NCBI RefSeq assembly: GCF_040802235.1
Contig: NC_133163.1
Coordinates: forward strand, 41,684,501-41,748,500
DNA from: Manis javanica
Taxonomy: Eukaryota > Chordata > Mammalia > Pholidota > Manidae
Reading direction: 5' to 3'
DNA length: 64,000 nt
Shown here: positions 47,401 through 56,196 of the stretch, one piece after another
Position numbering within the stretch: the first letter of the stretch is position 1
Layout of the letters: each line of letters starts with the position of its first letter
Made by a program: the position numbers and the translations under genes
Notes under the pieces: generated by a model
Database searches by the model: none
What the model saw: only the letters and a program-made list of their open reading frames with translations
What the model was told of the DNA's origin: nothing

Positions 47401-50179
47401 ACACTTATAAGATAAAACCAGTGTGCATGTGATTAGAAAACAAGGAAGGATGTGAAAATGTATAAGTGCCGCAAAAGCTGTACAGTGTGCTGTGGAGTAA
47501 CAGAGAAGGAAAAGATCCAACCTGGCTAGGGGCACAGGTACTATAAATAAGATTTGTTAACTTAGTAATGATTTAGCAAGTCTTTACTATATGCTAGGCC
47601 CTCTTCTAGATGCCTGGAATTAGCCAGTGAACAGATTTAGCCCTAATCCCTGTCCTCATGGAATGTGATTCAGGTGCAGGGTAGGTAAAAGAAACAATAA
47701 ATAATAAACAGAATAAATAAGTAAATTACAGATAAAAAGAACAACCTTAGAGGGATTGCCAGGGCCAAAGAGAGGAGGTAGGTTACAATTTAGATAAAGT
47801 TACCAGGATAGGCTTCGTGAGGTGATAATTTTAGCAAAAAACTTGAAAGAATTGAGTATTTGAGATTGACCCCAGATGACAATGACTTGAATAGACATAA
47901 ATAGAAAACAACAGGAGGAATGGTCTCCAAGTAGAAGAAATAATATGTGACATTTAGGAAAAGGTTGCCAGGCTAGGATGCCTAAAGCATAACTAAATAC
48001 TGGAAAACAAACTAGTTTCTTTGAAGTATTTTTGTGTACATAATGAAAAATTTTAAATAATCCTAAGATAAACCCGATAAAACTAGTATTAACTACTTAC
48101 TCTTGGAGATTTTAATTCTACTTCTTCTCTTTCACTTTCACTGTTTGAATCAATATTTTCCTCGGGTTCACTCTTCACTTCTACTAATGGCATTTCTTGA
48201 TCTACTTTTAGAGCCTCTTCCATTGATTCTTCTAAGTCTTTTTTTTCCTCTTTTACTTTGGGTTCATGGTGGTGAATGGTCCTGAATTGAATATTTGCAG
48301 AACGGCAGTACTCCTCAAAACCATAGAGATACCTAAACAAACAATATTTCATTTTAAGAAACGTTAGTCCTAATATTTAACATGAACACTATTTTATTAA
48401 ACACAATTTTTTTTTAAACTAAAACTCAAGACTTTTTTTTAAAGTGCTTTTTCTATGTTACTAATTTCTTGGTGTTTTACATAGGACTATAAAGCAAAAT
48501 ATTGTTCATAAAATAAAATTTCTTCCTGAAAAATCTGAACCTGTGATAACTGAACAGTTATCACAGTTTTGATATGAAGATTGTTCACCACAAAAGATGC
48601 AGCTCTACAGCATATATTGTCATTTCAGACTATAAACATTGCCTACATCCCTAACTTGAAAAGGAAATCAGGAAAAAATAAAACAATGGAGTAAAGCAGA
48701 CTTGTGCACTGAAGTAATTTCCCATCACAAGTACCCAAATCTTTTTATATACTTTCCCTAATGCTCTTTGATGGATGTGTTCTTGTCTTCTAACAAATTA
48801 AATGGAAAATATTCCCTGTATATACATATTCTTTCACAAATAAACTATGCTACTTACTTTTTATAAGCAGTTTTTACATTGTAAGAAGCAGCTGAATTCA
48901 AAATAGGAATGCCAAGGTCCATATAAATTTGCTTCCATACAGCACCACTATCAATCTGGAAAATTAAGTTATTTGTTAACATTTGCAAAGGGAAATAACC
49001 TTTACAATAATATTGTATATTCATTAAGAAAATGTTTATTACCTAAAATTACATAGAACAGTGCACCATTAGATGATTTAACTTCTCATCACACCCTTAC
49101 TTACATTGTCACATCCACCTTGATGATAAACCAGTCTAAAGAGTTTGAAGAGATTGAGATCTTTGTAGCCCAAAACAGGTGGTTTGTTGATTGGAGTACC
49201 TTTTAATATCAGAGGGTAGAAATGAAATGTTTATTCGAGTGGGAAATTTAAGTTTCAAAGCTATCAATTTCTAATATCCCAAATGTCATTAATCAAAGAT
49301 ATACATTTAAAAAACCTTAAATTATGTAAGACAAAACATGATATGCTCTATATTTTTTATATAGCATTGTAGTGGTATTTAGGTTTACTGCCACAACTAA
49401 TAAAATCACCTAACTGCCACTGAGTTGGGGATAACGAAACTAAACCTTGGGACTGCAAGGTGTAACGATGCTGCTCATTCAGGAAGGGTGGGCAAGAGCA
49501 CAGGCAACACAAGGGGCACTTTTTAGGTCATGGTTCTGTTGTCACTGCTTGAACACATGTTAACTATTAGCAGTGATCTGAAGTGTAACTTCTGAAGGCC
49601 ACAGAATTTCTAGGACCAATCTGAGGATTTTCCAGTACTAATGCAACACCAAGAAGTATGATGATTTATAAAGGTTCTGTTTCTTCTAACTGTTAGGAAG
49701 TTCTATTCTGTTTAGAAAGGGCCTCATCTATTATGTTTACTTTGTTGAAACTAAGGATAAGGGCAGTTTACTTGCTGGAAAGACAGTATTGGCAATTAAA
49801 TGGGCATGTAGATTAACAATGACTGTTTGTTCTCTATTACTGAAATACTGTTTTAGTATTTTTTGCTTTTATAAGTCCAAAGGAGCCTAAATTTAATCAT
49901 ACCAAAACTATCTGCCTATGTATTTCCACTCAAAATAGATACTAATAGTTTTTATTCCAAATACTTTATTGTCAGCTACAATTGATTCCTAGGCTTTCCT
50001 CAGAATCCAAATCTATATGTCCATGATTCTAACAAAAATGATGCATAAAACTAGAATGTAGAACTGAAAAAAAATTACTACTTTTAAATAATGAGCATGA
50101 AAATACCTCTGTCTTCCATAAACTTATAAAGCTGTTGGAGGAAGTTGTCCCTCTCTTCTGGATCAAGTTCTTCCTCAGG
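26333..50179 (-). CDS. ARID4A: ARID4A, last 13 coding exons (RB-binding chromatin regulator)
   Basis: ARID4A (RBP1/RBBP1) is a nuclear scaffold that binds the RB pocket and brings the mSIN3A-HDAC complex to E2F targets; it also works in imprinting and male fertility with ARID4B. Exons, in coding order: 50107-50179, 49105-49199, 48858-48955, 48101-48332, 45240-45490, 42636-42833, 38546-38630, 37553-37694, 34861-35991, 34546-34650, 30711-30917, 29965-30111, 26333-26436. All have AG/GT borders and matching phases, totalling 2,868 nt (955 residues plus stop), the same as the human protein from its ARID onward (about residue 303 to 1257). LVCHE and the C-terminal ...VECR ending identify ARID4A rather than ARID4B. 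Exons for the Tudor and PWWP-like N-terminus are missing and should lie beyond the right edge. No lesion is seen, so the gene looks functional. Confidence 0.97.
26437..29964 (-). other. ARID4A last intron
   Basis: Mostly unique AT- and pyrimidine-rich sequence. An L2-like 3' end lies near 29,440-29,545 ('gataaaggtctgtatctcatttg', 'tggcatgtgatgtg'). No further exon was recognised. Confidence 0.5.
29965..30111 (-). CDS. ARID4A: ARID4A exon: C-terminal coiled coil
   Basis: A 147-nt exon coding [40 protein letters not shown] and KRLKKKDRE. The heptad-like L/I spacing predicts a helix or coiled coil ending in a strongly basic stretch. In the literature the C-terminal part (R2) recruits mSIN3A/HDAC via SAP30. 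Confidence 0.96.
30711..30917 (-). CDS. ARID4A: ARID4A exon: Ser-rich segment before the C-terminal repression region
   Basis: A 207-nt exon coding [20 protein letters not shown], then [20 protein letters not shown] and [14 protein letters not shown] is a good CK2-type site and the SP pairs are possible proline-directed sites (inference). Human ARID4A mRNAs have splice variants in this C-terminal half. Confidence 0.96.
30918..32600 (-). other. ARID4A intron with a 60-bp tandem duplication
   Basis: The intron between the 34.5-kb and 30.9-kb exons. It holds no recognised gene. A near-perfect two-copy repeat is at 31,681-31,798 (separate entry). Confidence 0.5.
31681..31798 (+). repeat. Near-perfect 60-bp tandem duplication
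   Basis: Two adjacent copies begin 'tatccatattttatttcaac' (31,681 and 31,741) and both run to 'acatgcttagttc'. The second has lost one T in 'gtcttatt'. The rest is identical over about 55 bases, so the duplication is young. Confidence 0.95.
32620..33120 (+). repeat. Old mammalian interspersed repeat, family not assigned
   Basis: The text 'ctacaaattagcccaaaatttagcagtttaaaac', 'cacacagttcctgagggtcggaatc', 'gctcactcacatggctgttggcag', 'cacactcaagggaagggaatta' follows a widespread old mammalian consensus in order. It looks like a mostly complete LTR or DNA-type element. A small open frame at 32,781-32,993 is chance. Confidence 0.55.
33130..34060 (-). other. ARID4A intron, no clear features
   Basis: AT-rich. 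Some phrases near 33,170-33,500 ('catagaaccataacacaacc', 'ctgtatttagttgtcatgtctc') look like an old L1 or L2 relic, but I cannot assign them firmly. Confidence 0.35.
34078..34240 (-). mobile_element. L1-mobilised copy of an ERV LTR-ended transcript
   Basis: Read on the minus strand, the insert contains an AATAAAACTCACTCTGCTT end, like the R region of a class I endogenous retrovirus LTR, and is followed at once by a poly(A) tract (plus-strand T-run at 34,075-34,093). It is flanked by the 14-bp direct repeat acttaatctgcttt (34,064-34,077 and 34,241-34,254). A poly(A) tail plus such a duplication is the mark of L1-driven retroposition, not retroviral integration. It is non-coding and sits in an ARID4A intron, in the same orientation as the gene. 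Confidence 0.75.
34546..34650 (-). CDS. ARID4A: ARID4A exon: basic nuclear-localisation segment
   Basis: A 105-nt exon coding [35 protein letters not shown]. Two basic clusters (KKQKR and PKRT) form a likely bipartite nuclear signal. Acceptor TTTCAG, donor GTGGGT. Confidence 0.96.
34861..35991 (-). CDS. ARID4A: ARID4A large exon with RB-binding LXCXE motif
   Basis: A 1,131-nt exon, open throughout, from [20 protein letters not shown] to [12 protein letters not shown]. The motif LVCHE lies at 35,189-35,203 in [17 protein letters not shown]. It is the LXCXE by which ARID4A docks in the RB pocket, and its acidic context is the same as in human. Basic patches ([15 protein letters not shown] and [17 protein letters not shown]) look like nuclear signals. 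The rest is acidic and Ser-rich, and probably unstructured. The donor GGTAAGG follows. Confidence 0.98.
35189..35203 (-). other. ARID4A: RB pocket-binding motif LVCHE (LXCXE)
   Basis: Five codons TTG GTT TGC CAT GAA on the minus strand. LXCXE motifs contact the RB pocket B. ARID4A is the family member whose motif reads LVCHE, so this both names the gene and shows that the key residues L, C and E are kept. Confidence 0.95.
35992..37552 (-). other. ARID4A intron
   Basis: Unique-looking AT-rich sequence; no exon, RNA gene or clear repeat seen. Confidence 0.4.
37553..37694 (-). CDS. ARID4A: ARID4A exon: basic region with AT-hook-like motif
   Basis: A 142-nt exon coding [20 protein letters not shown], then [19 protein letters not shown] and [13 protein letters not shown] is AT-hook-like and may touch the DNA minor groove. 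The exon ends TCAG followed by GTACCAG. The open frame continues past the donor, but that part is not conserved and belongs to the intron. Confidence 0.95.
38546..38630 (-). CDS. ARID4A: ARID4A exon: chromo-barrel end and lysine-rich tail
   Basis: An 85-nt exon reading [18 protein letters not shown] followed by [15 protein letters not shown] completes the chromo-barrel (the usual NYDEWV of MOF/MRG-type domains). The Lys-rich end is a likely nuclear localisation signal. Confidence 0.97.
38631..40540 (-). other. ARID4A intron part with old repeat relics
   Basis: An L2-like piece sits near 39,620-39,720 ('actgaggacctactagcatcccaggcactg'). 39,383-39,560 begins 'caggcagtccctgctttgaac' and may be a Tigger-class relic. 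Two related blocks of about 52 bp are at 38,711-38,762 and 40,403-40,454. No exon. Confidence 0.45.
40540..40770 (+). repeat. MIR SINE
   Basis: The order 'aacatttagtgagcacttactaagtgccagg', 'tctaagcactttgtata', 'agagatgacagaattaggagctgaggcataa', 'ctgggttcaagc' follows the MIR consensus over about 0.2 kb. Confidence 0.75.
41630..42500 (-). mobile_element. L1 3' end, minus strand
   Basis: It starts 'tttttaattgaagtatagttcatatac' and continues through 'ggcaaccaccagtttgttctctgt' and 'gtaaattccaagaagtagaatt' to 'gatttgcatttccctgatgattag'. This is a reversed L1 3' end ending about 0.13 kb before the chromo-barrel exon. It is old, has no ORF, and lies in the sense orientation of ARID4A. Confidence 0.8.
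42636..42833 (-). CDS. ARID4A: ARID4A exon: chromo-barrel domain
   Basis: A 198-nt exon. After an acidic lead ([17 protein letters not shown]) it codes [20 protein letters not shown], then [16 protein letters not shown]. This is most of a chromo-barrel, the fold that reads methylated histone tails. The aromatic HYYGWN segment is the conserved cage strand. The repeat-rich tract (GGA)n at 42,957-42,990 sits in the intron just before it. Confidence 0.97.
42834..45239 (-). other. ARID4A intron
   Basis: Apart from the purine repeat, I see no assigned feature. A TATA-rich stretch is near 43,995-44,010. Open frames near 44,716-45,033 on both strands overlap each other and lack support. Confidence 0.4.
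42957..42990 (+). repeat. (GGA/GAA)n purine microsatellite
   Basis: About 34 bases of ggaggaggagaagaaggagg type purine run in the intron just upstream (in gene direction) of the chromo-barrel exon. On the ARID4A strand it is a pyrimidine tract, but it is over 100 bases from the acceptor. Confidence 0.8.
45240..45490 (-). CDS. ARID4A: ARID4A exon: charged linker
   Basis: A 251-nt exon starting [20 protein letters not shown], continuing with a [10 protein letters not shown] stretch and ending [13 protein letters not shown]. It is highly charged and probably disordered. An early basic patch could act in nuclear import. It splices with GTAC at its end and leaves two bases of an Arg codon. Confidence 0.95.
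46335..46455 (+). repeat. L2 LINE 3' end
   Basis: 'agttccatgaggacagggactttgt' followed by 'tgcacatactaggtgctctttaaatatttg' is the standard L2 terminus. Confidence 0.7.
46555..47085 (+). mobile_element. Old L1 3' end, plus strand
   Basis: 'ttattacagcactttttatc', 'ttattcagccttaaaaagg', 'gacattatgctgagtgagataag', 'acggtggttgccagaagctg' and 'ccactggactgtacacttaaaaatg' occur in the order of an L1M-class 3' end. It lies antisense to ARID4A. Confidence 0.8.
47555..47780 (+). repeat. L2/MIR-type fragment
   Basis: 'tctttactatatgctaggccctcttctagatgcctgg' with 'gtcctcatggaatgtgattc' matches the common L2 3' end motif. Confidence 0.6.
48101..48332 (-). CDS. ARID4A: ARID4A exon: end of ARID and acidic linker
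   Basis: A 232-nt exon beginning with the last ARID helix ([16 protein letters not shown]), then [20 protein letters not shown] and the acidic [20 protein letters not shown]. The Lys/Glu/Ser-rich linker is typical of this family. Donor GTAAGT, phase 0 end. Confidence 0.97.
48541..48566. repeat. Perfect 12-bp inverted repeat (hairpin)
   Basis: ctgtgataactg, two-base spacer aa, then its exact reverse complement cagttatcacag. It is in the intron between the last two ARID-domain exons. Confidence 0.9.
48858..48955 (-). CDS. ARID4A: ARID4A exon: ARID domain, second half
   Basis: A 98-nt exon coding [18 protein letters not shown] and [15 protein letters not shown]. The W of VWK and the following IP..NSA...VK..Y pattern are the hallmark second half of the ARID. 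One residue, Lys in AYKKY, is Arg in human: a conservative change. It ends after two bases of a codon. Confidence 0.97.
49105..49199 (-). CDS. ARID4A: ARID4A exon: ARID domain core
   Basis: A 95-nt exon coding [20 protein letters not shown] and [12 protein letters not shown]. It contains the conserved GTPI.K.P and DL..LF.LV...GG signature of ARID domains, which bind DNA through a helix-loop-helix arrangement. Donor GTAAGT, phase 0 end. Confidence 0.97.
49200..50106 (-). other. ARID4A intron within the ARID-coding region
   Basis: Unique AT-rich sequence, no recognised feature. Confidence 0.4.
50107..50179 (-). CDS. ARID4A: ARID4A exon: start of ARID domain
   Basis: A 73-nt exon reading [20 protein letters not shown] then MEDR, after a TTTTACAG acceptor and before a GTATTT donor. 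It is the first helix of the ARID fold. It starts in phase 0 and ends after one base of a Gly codon. The full-length L1 lies only about 0.43 kb upstream. MEDR holds the first Met of this part of the protein. Confidence 0.97.
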
Positions 50180-50604
50180 CTGTAAAAGTGAAATATATAA
50201 ATATATAGATAACAATGAATGGGATACAATACACTGTTTTTGTTTTTGTTTTCATTTTCTAAATCCACTGTAAAGGGATAAGAGTTTAATGAAGCTGGAA
50301 AATACGAATTTTCTACAAGTCCCACAATGCCAGATTTTACATCCTGTTTTGTTATAGCTGTTTTGACAAAACTGTCAAGATGCACAGTCTCTACCCTTCA
50401 CACCATTTATCACTCTAACTCTACCTTTGAGTATCACCACAGGAACTAAGATTAGCCAGTAAAAAAAGGCTGAGGAATGGGGTGGGAGTATTTTCACCTC
50501 ATTTGGTATTTTTTTAAATCCATCAAAATAACATGTGCCCCATACAAATATATTGATAGATGAGCACAAGATTCAAACATATTTATTATTTACAAATAAT
50601 CCAA

Positions 50605-51228
50605 AAAGATGGCGGTGTGAGAGGAGAGACAGAGGCTTCCTCCTAAAACTGGATACAATTAGAAAATTTAATTGGCGCAACTAATCCTGAGAGAGCAACA
50701 GGAAAGAGTACGGCGTCAGACTGCACACACCTGGAGAAAAGTGCAGACCTCAGGGAACGTAATGTACAGGAGCTGTGGCTCCATGGGACCCGAGGCCCTC
50801 CCACACCCCAGCTCACCGGCGGGAGGAAGACAAACGGAACAGGGAGGGAGTGGAAGGCTTGGGACTGATGAATACCTACCTCCGGAGATCTGCGCTTGGA
50901 GCACAAACCTACATTTTATGGTGCTTTCATGAGACTCGCATGACAACCGGGGTGGAAAGTTAATACAGTCAGAGGTCCTGGGGAGACTGGGATTCCGGCT
51001 GCTGGTGAAAAGCAGGGATCCATATCTGGCTGCTCTGGGACAAGAACATACCTGTGTGACCGGCCCACTGGCTCAGGCAGTGGAGACGGGTACAGCAGCC
51101 GGGAGGCGGGGAACACCTCTTTTGTCCCCCCAGGCACCAGTACCGCTCCCCTGTAACCCCTCAACATTGCTTAAGGGGCTGAGCAGCTCCAGAATAGAGC
51201 TGGACACTAGAGGGCACCATATACAAAC
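50605..51228 (+). promoter_or_regulatory. L1 5'UTR / internal promoter region
   Basis: This is CpG-containing and moderately GC-rich compared with its surroundings. L1 5'UTRs carry an internal sense promoter and, in several mammals, an antisense promoter. The antisense direction here is the direction of ARID4A transcription. A CTCF-like cactagagggca occurs near 51,207-51,218. Activity is inferred, not shown. Confidence 0.6.
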
Positions 51229-52190
51229 ATGAAACACCAAAAGAACCTTGTCCACAGTAAAATTGTTACTACAACACCCAAGAAAGATTTAAATGATATG
51301 GACCCCGTGACTCTTCCTGAAAGGGAGTTCAAAATAAAAATCAACATTCTAATGGAGGTATGGAAAGACATCCAAGAACTCAGGAATGAATTCAGGTCAG
51401 AGATCCAATCATTAAAGAACACGATGGAGGGTATTAAAAGCAGGTTGGATATGGTGGGGGAGACAATAAATGAAATAGAAACTAGAGAAGAGGAATACAA
51501 AGAAGCTGAGGCACAGAGAGAAAAAAGGATCTCTAAAAATGAAAGAATATTGAGAGAACTGTGGGACCAATCCAAGCAGAACACTATTCACATTATAGGG
51601 ATACCAGAAGAAGAAGAGAGAGAGAAAGGGATAGCAAGTGTCTTTGAGGAGGTAGTTGCTGAAAACTTTGCCAGTCTTGTAGTCTCTCAGGCCATGGAGA
51701 TCCACAGATCTCCCAACACAAGGGACCCAAGGAAGACAACACCAAGACACATAGTAATTAAAATGGGAAAGATCAAGGATAAGGACAGACTATAAAAAGC
51801 AGCCAGAGATAGAAATAAGATCACATACAAAGAAAGTCCATCAGACTAACATCAGACTTCTCATCAGAAACCTTACAAGCCAGAAGGGAGTGGCATGATG
51901 TATTTAATGCCATGAAGCAGAAGGGCCTGGAACCAAGATCACTTTATCCGGCAAGATTATCATTTAAATTTGAAGGAGGGATTAAAAAATTCCAGATAAG
52001 CAAAAGCTGAGAGAGTTTACCTCCCACAAACTATCTCTGCAGTCTATTTTGGAGGGACTGCTATAGATGGAAGTGTTCCTAGGGTTGGATAGCTGTCACC
52101 AGAGGTAGTAAAACCACAGTAGGGAAGGTGGAACAGCTGGTTGTGAGGCAAATGCAAAATTAAATTGACTATCCCCAAAGTCAATCAAGG
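51229..52190 (+). pseudogene. L1 ORF1, broken in its C-terminal half
   Basis: The ATG at 51,229 opens 188 codons with the coiled-coil region (DIQELRNEFRSEIQSLKN, about residues 50-90) and the start of the RNA-binding part (HIIGIPEEEEREKGIASVFE). A TAA at about 51,793 interrupts KDRL/KAAR. The remaining C-terminal domain follows in shifted frames (ETLQARRE.WHD type region near 51,870-51,900). The usual ORF1p is about 330-340 residues, so this one is truncated. Confidence 0.9.
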
Positions 52191-52382
52191 GATAGAAAAA
52201 AAGTACAGAATTTGATACCTAATATATAAAGAATGAAGGAGGAAGCAAAAGGAGGAGAAATAGAAAAGAACCTTTAGATTGTGTTTGTAACAGCATACTA
52301 AATGAGTTAAGTTAGTCTCTTAGATAGTAAGGAAAGTAACCTGGAACCTTTGGTAACCACGAATCTAAAGCCTGAAAGGGCA

Positions 52383-55300
52383 ATGAGTACATACCTATCG
52401 ATAATCACCCTAAAAGTAAATGGACTGAATGCACCAATCAAAAGACATAGAGTCACTGAATGCATAAAAAAACAAGACCCATCTATATGCTGCTTACAAG
52501 AGACTCACCTCAAACACAAAGACATGCACAGACTAAGAGTCAAGGGATGGAAAAAGACATTTCATGCAAATAATAGGGAGAAAAAAGCAGGTGTTGCAGT
52601 ACTAGTATCAAACAAAATAAGACTTCAAAACAAAGAAAGTAACAAGAGATAAACAAGGACATTACATAATGATAAAGGGCTCCATCCAACAAGAGAATAA
52701 AACCATTATAAATATATATGCACTCAACACAGGAGCACCAACATATGTGAAAAAAATACTAACAGAACTAACCGAGGAAACAGAATGCAATGCTTTCATT
52801 TTAGGAGACTGCAACACAACATTCACTCCAAAGGACAGATCCACCAGACAGAAAATAAGTAAGGACACAGAGGCACTGAACAACACACTAGAACAGATGG
52901 AACTAATAGACATCTATAGAACTCTACACCCAAAGGCAACAGGATACACATTCTTCTCAAGTGCTCATGGAACATTCTCCAGAATAGACCACATACTAGC
53001 TCACAAAAAGAGCCTCAGTAAATTCAAAAAGATTGAAATTCTACCAACCAACTTTTCAGACCACAAAGGTATAAAACTAGAAATAAATTGTAAAAAGAAA
53101 GCAAAAAAGGCTCACAAACACATGGAGACTTAACAACACGCTTCTAAAGAGTCAATGGATCAACGACCAAATTAAAATGGAGATCCAGCAATATATGGAA
53201 ATACATGACAACAACAACACAAAGCCCCAACTGCTGTGGGACGCAGCAAAAGCAGTCTTAAGAGGAAAGTATATAGCAATCCAGGCATATTTAAAGAAGG
53301 AAGAACAAACCCAAATGAATAGTGTAACATCACAATTATCAAAATTGGAAAAAGAAGAACAAGTGAGGCCTAAAGTCAGCAGAAGGAGGGACTTAATAAA
53401 GATAAGAGAAGAAATAAACAAAATTGAGAAGAATAACAAAATAAAAAAAATCAATGAAACCAAGAGCGGGTTCTTTGAGAAAATAAACAAAATAGATAAG
53501 CCTCTAGCCAGACTTATTAAGAGAAAAAGAGAATCAACACCCATCAACAGAATCAGAAACAAGAAAGGAAACATCACGACAGACCCAACAGAAATACAAA
53601 GAATTATTAGAGACTACTATGAAAACCTATATGCTAAGAAGCTGGAAAACCTAGAAGAAATGGACAACTTCCTAGAAAAATACAACCTTCCAAGACTGAC
53701 CAAGGAAGAAACACAACATCTAAACAAACCAATTACCAGCAAAGAAATTGAAGCGGTAATCAAAAAACTACCCAAGAAGAAAACCCCGGGCCAAATGGAT
53801 TTACTTCGGAATTCTATCAGACATACAGAGAAGATATAATACCCATTCTCCTTAGAGTTTTCCAAAAAATACAAGAGGAGGGAATACTCCCAAACTCATT
53901 CTATGAAGCCAACATCACCCTAATACCAAAACCAGGCAAAGACCCCACCAAAAAAGAAAATTACAGACCAATGTCCCTGATGAACGTAGATGCAAAAATA
54001 CTCAATAAAATATTAGCAAACCGAATTCAAAAATATAGCAAAAGGATCATACACCACAACCAAGTGGGATTCATCCCAGGGATGCAAGGATGGTACAACA
54101 TTCGAAAACCCATCAACATCATCCACCACATCAACAAAAAGGACAAAAATCACATAATCATCTCCATAGATGCTGAAAAAGCATTTGACAAAATTCAACA
54201 TTCATTCATGATAAAAACTCTCAACAAAATGGGTATAGAGGGCATGTGCCTCAACATAATAAAGGCCATATATGATAAACCCACAGCCAACATCATACTG
54301 AACAGCGAGAAGCTGAAAGCTTTTCCTCTGAGATTAGGAACAAGACAGGGATGCCTACTCTCTCCACTGTTATTTAATGTAGTACTGGAGGTCCTAGCCA
54401 TGGCAATCAGACAAAACAAAGAAATAAAAGAAATCCAGATTGGTAAAGAAGAAGTTAAAACTGTCACTATTTGCAGATGAGATGATATTGTACATAAAAA
54501 ACCCTAAAGATGCCACTCCAAAACTACTAGAACTGATATCGGAATACAGCAAAGTTGCAGGATACAAAATTAACACACAGAAATCTGTGGCATTCTTATA
54601 GACTAACAATGAATAGAAAGAGAAATCAGGAAAACAACTCCATTCACAATTGCATCAGAAACAATAAAATACCTAGGAATAAACCTAACCAAAGAAGTGA
54701 AAGACCTATACCCTGAAAACTACAAGTCACTCTTAAGAGAAATTAAAGAGGTCAACAACAAATGGAAACTCATCCCATGCTCTTGGCTAGGAAGAATTAA
54801 TATCATCAAAATGGCCATCCTGCCCAAAGCAATATACAGATTTGATGCAATCCCTATCAAATTACCAGCAACATTCTTCAACGAACGGGAACAAATAGTT
54901 CAAAAATTCATATAGAAACACCAAAGACCCCGAAGAGCCAAAGCAAGCCTGAGAAGGAAGAATAAAGTGGGGGGGATCTTGCTCCCCAACTTCAAGCTCT
55001 ACTACAAAGCCACAGTAATCAAGACAATTTGGTACTGGCACAAGAACAGAGCCACAGACCAGTGGAACAGATTAGAGACTCCACACATTAACCCAAACAT
55101 ATATGGTCAATTAATATCTGATAAAGGAGCCATGGACATACAATGGGGAAATGACAGTCTCTTCAACAGATGGTGCTGGCAGAACTGGACAGCTACATGT
55201 AAGAGAATGAAACTGGATCACTGTCTAACCCCATACACAAAAGTAAATTCAAAATGGATCAAAGACCTGAATGTAAGTCATGAAACCATAAAACTCTTGG

Positions 55301-56196
55301 AAAAAAACATAGGCAAAAACCTCTTAAGACATAAACATGAGTGACCTCTTCTTGAACATATCTCCCGGGCAAGGAAAACAAAAGCAAAAATGAACAAGTG
55401 GGACTATATTAAGCTGAAAAGCTTCTGTACAGCAAAAGACACCATCAATAGAACAAAAAGGTACCCTACAGTATGGGAGAATACATTTGTAAATGACAGA
55501 TCCAGTAAAGGCTTGACATCCAAAATATATAAAGAGCTCACCCACCTCAACAAACAAAAAACAAATAATCCAATTAAAAAATGGGCAGAGGAACTGAACA
55601 GACAGTTCTCCAAAAAAGAAATACAGATGGCCAACAGACACATGAAAAGATGCTCCACATGGCTAATTATCAGAGAAATGCAAATTAAAACCACAATGAG
55701 GTATCACCTCACACCAGTGAGGATGGCTACCATCCAAAAGAGAAACAACAACAAATGTTGGTGAGGTTGTGGAGAAAAGGGAACTCTCCTACACTGCTGG
55801 TGGGAATGTAAGTTAGTTCAACCATTGTGAAAAGCAATATGGAGGTTCCTCAAAATGCTCAAAATAGACTTACCATTTGACCCAGGAAATCCACTTCTAG
55901 GAATTTACCCTAAGGATGCAGCACTCCAGTTTGAAAAACACAGATGCATCCGTATGTTTATCGCAGCACTATTTACAATAGCCAAGAAATGGGAGCAACC
56001 TAAGTGTCCATCAGTAGATGAATGAATAAAGAAGATGTGTTACATATACACAATGGAATATTCTTCAGCCTTAAGAAGAAAACAAATCCTACCATTTGCA
56101 ACAACATGGATGGAGCTAGAGGGTATTACGCTCGGTGAAATAAGCCAAGTGGAGAAAGACAAATACCAAATGATTTCACTCATCTGTGGAGTATAA
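52383..56196 (+). pseudogene. L1 ORF2 (endonuclease/reverse transcriptase), multiply frameshifted
   Basis: The endonuclease part is in two frames: MSTYLSIITLKVNGLNAP and CLQETHLK up to a shift near 52,620, then GDCNTTF and NFSDHKGIKLE to 53,130. The desert/RT part is open at 53,177-53,839, ending at the frameshift in KTPG. RT continues at 53,971-54,480 ([40 protein letters not shown]). Another frameshift precedes the catalytic box, which reads FADE (54,470-54,481) rather than FADD. C-terminal pieces run on to the stop near 56,194. No active enzyme can be made. Confidence 0.92.

Noticed and set aside
26333-50179. Assignment to ARID4B instead of ARID4A
   Set aside because: The LVCHE motif, the C-terminus ending VECR, the exact 955-residue match in length and the TOMM20L neighbour all fit ARID4A. 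ARID4B is followed by RBM34 and TOMM20.
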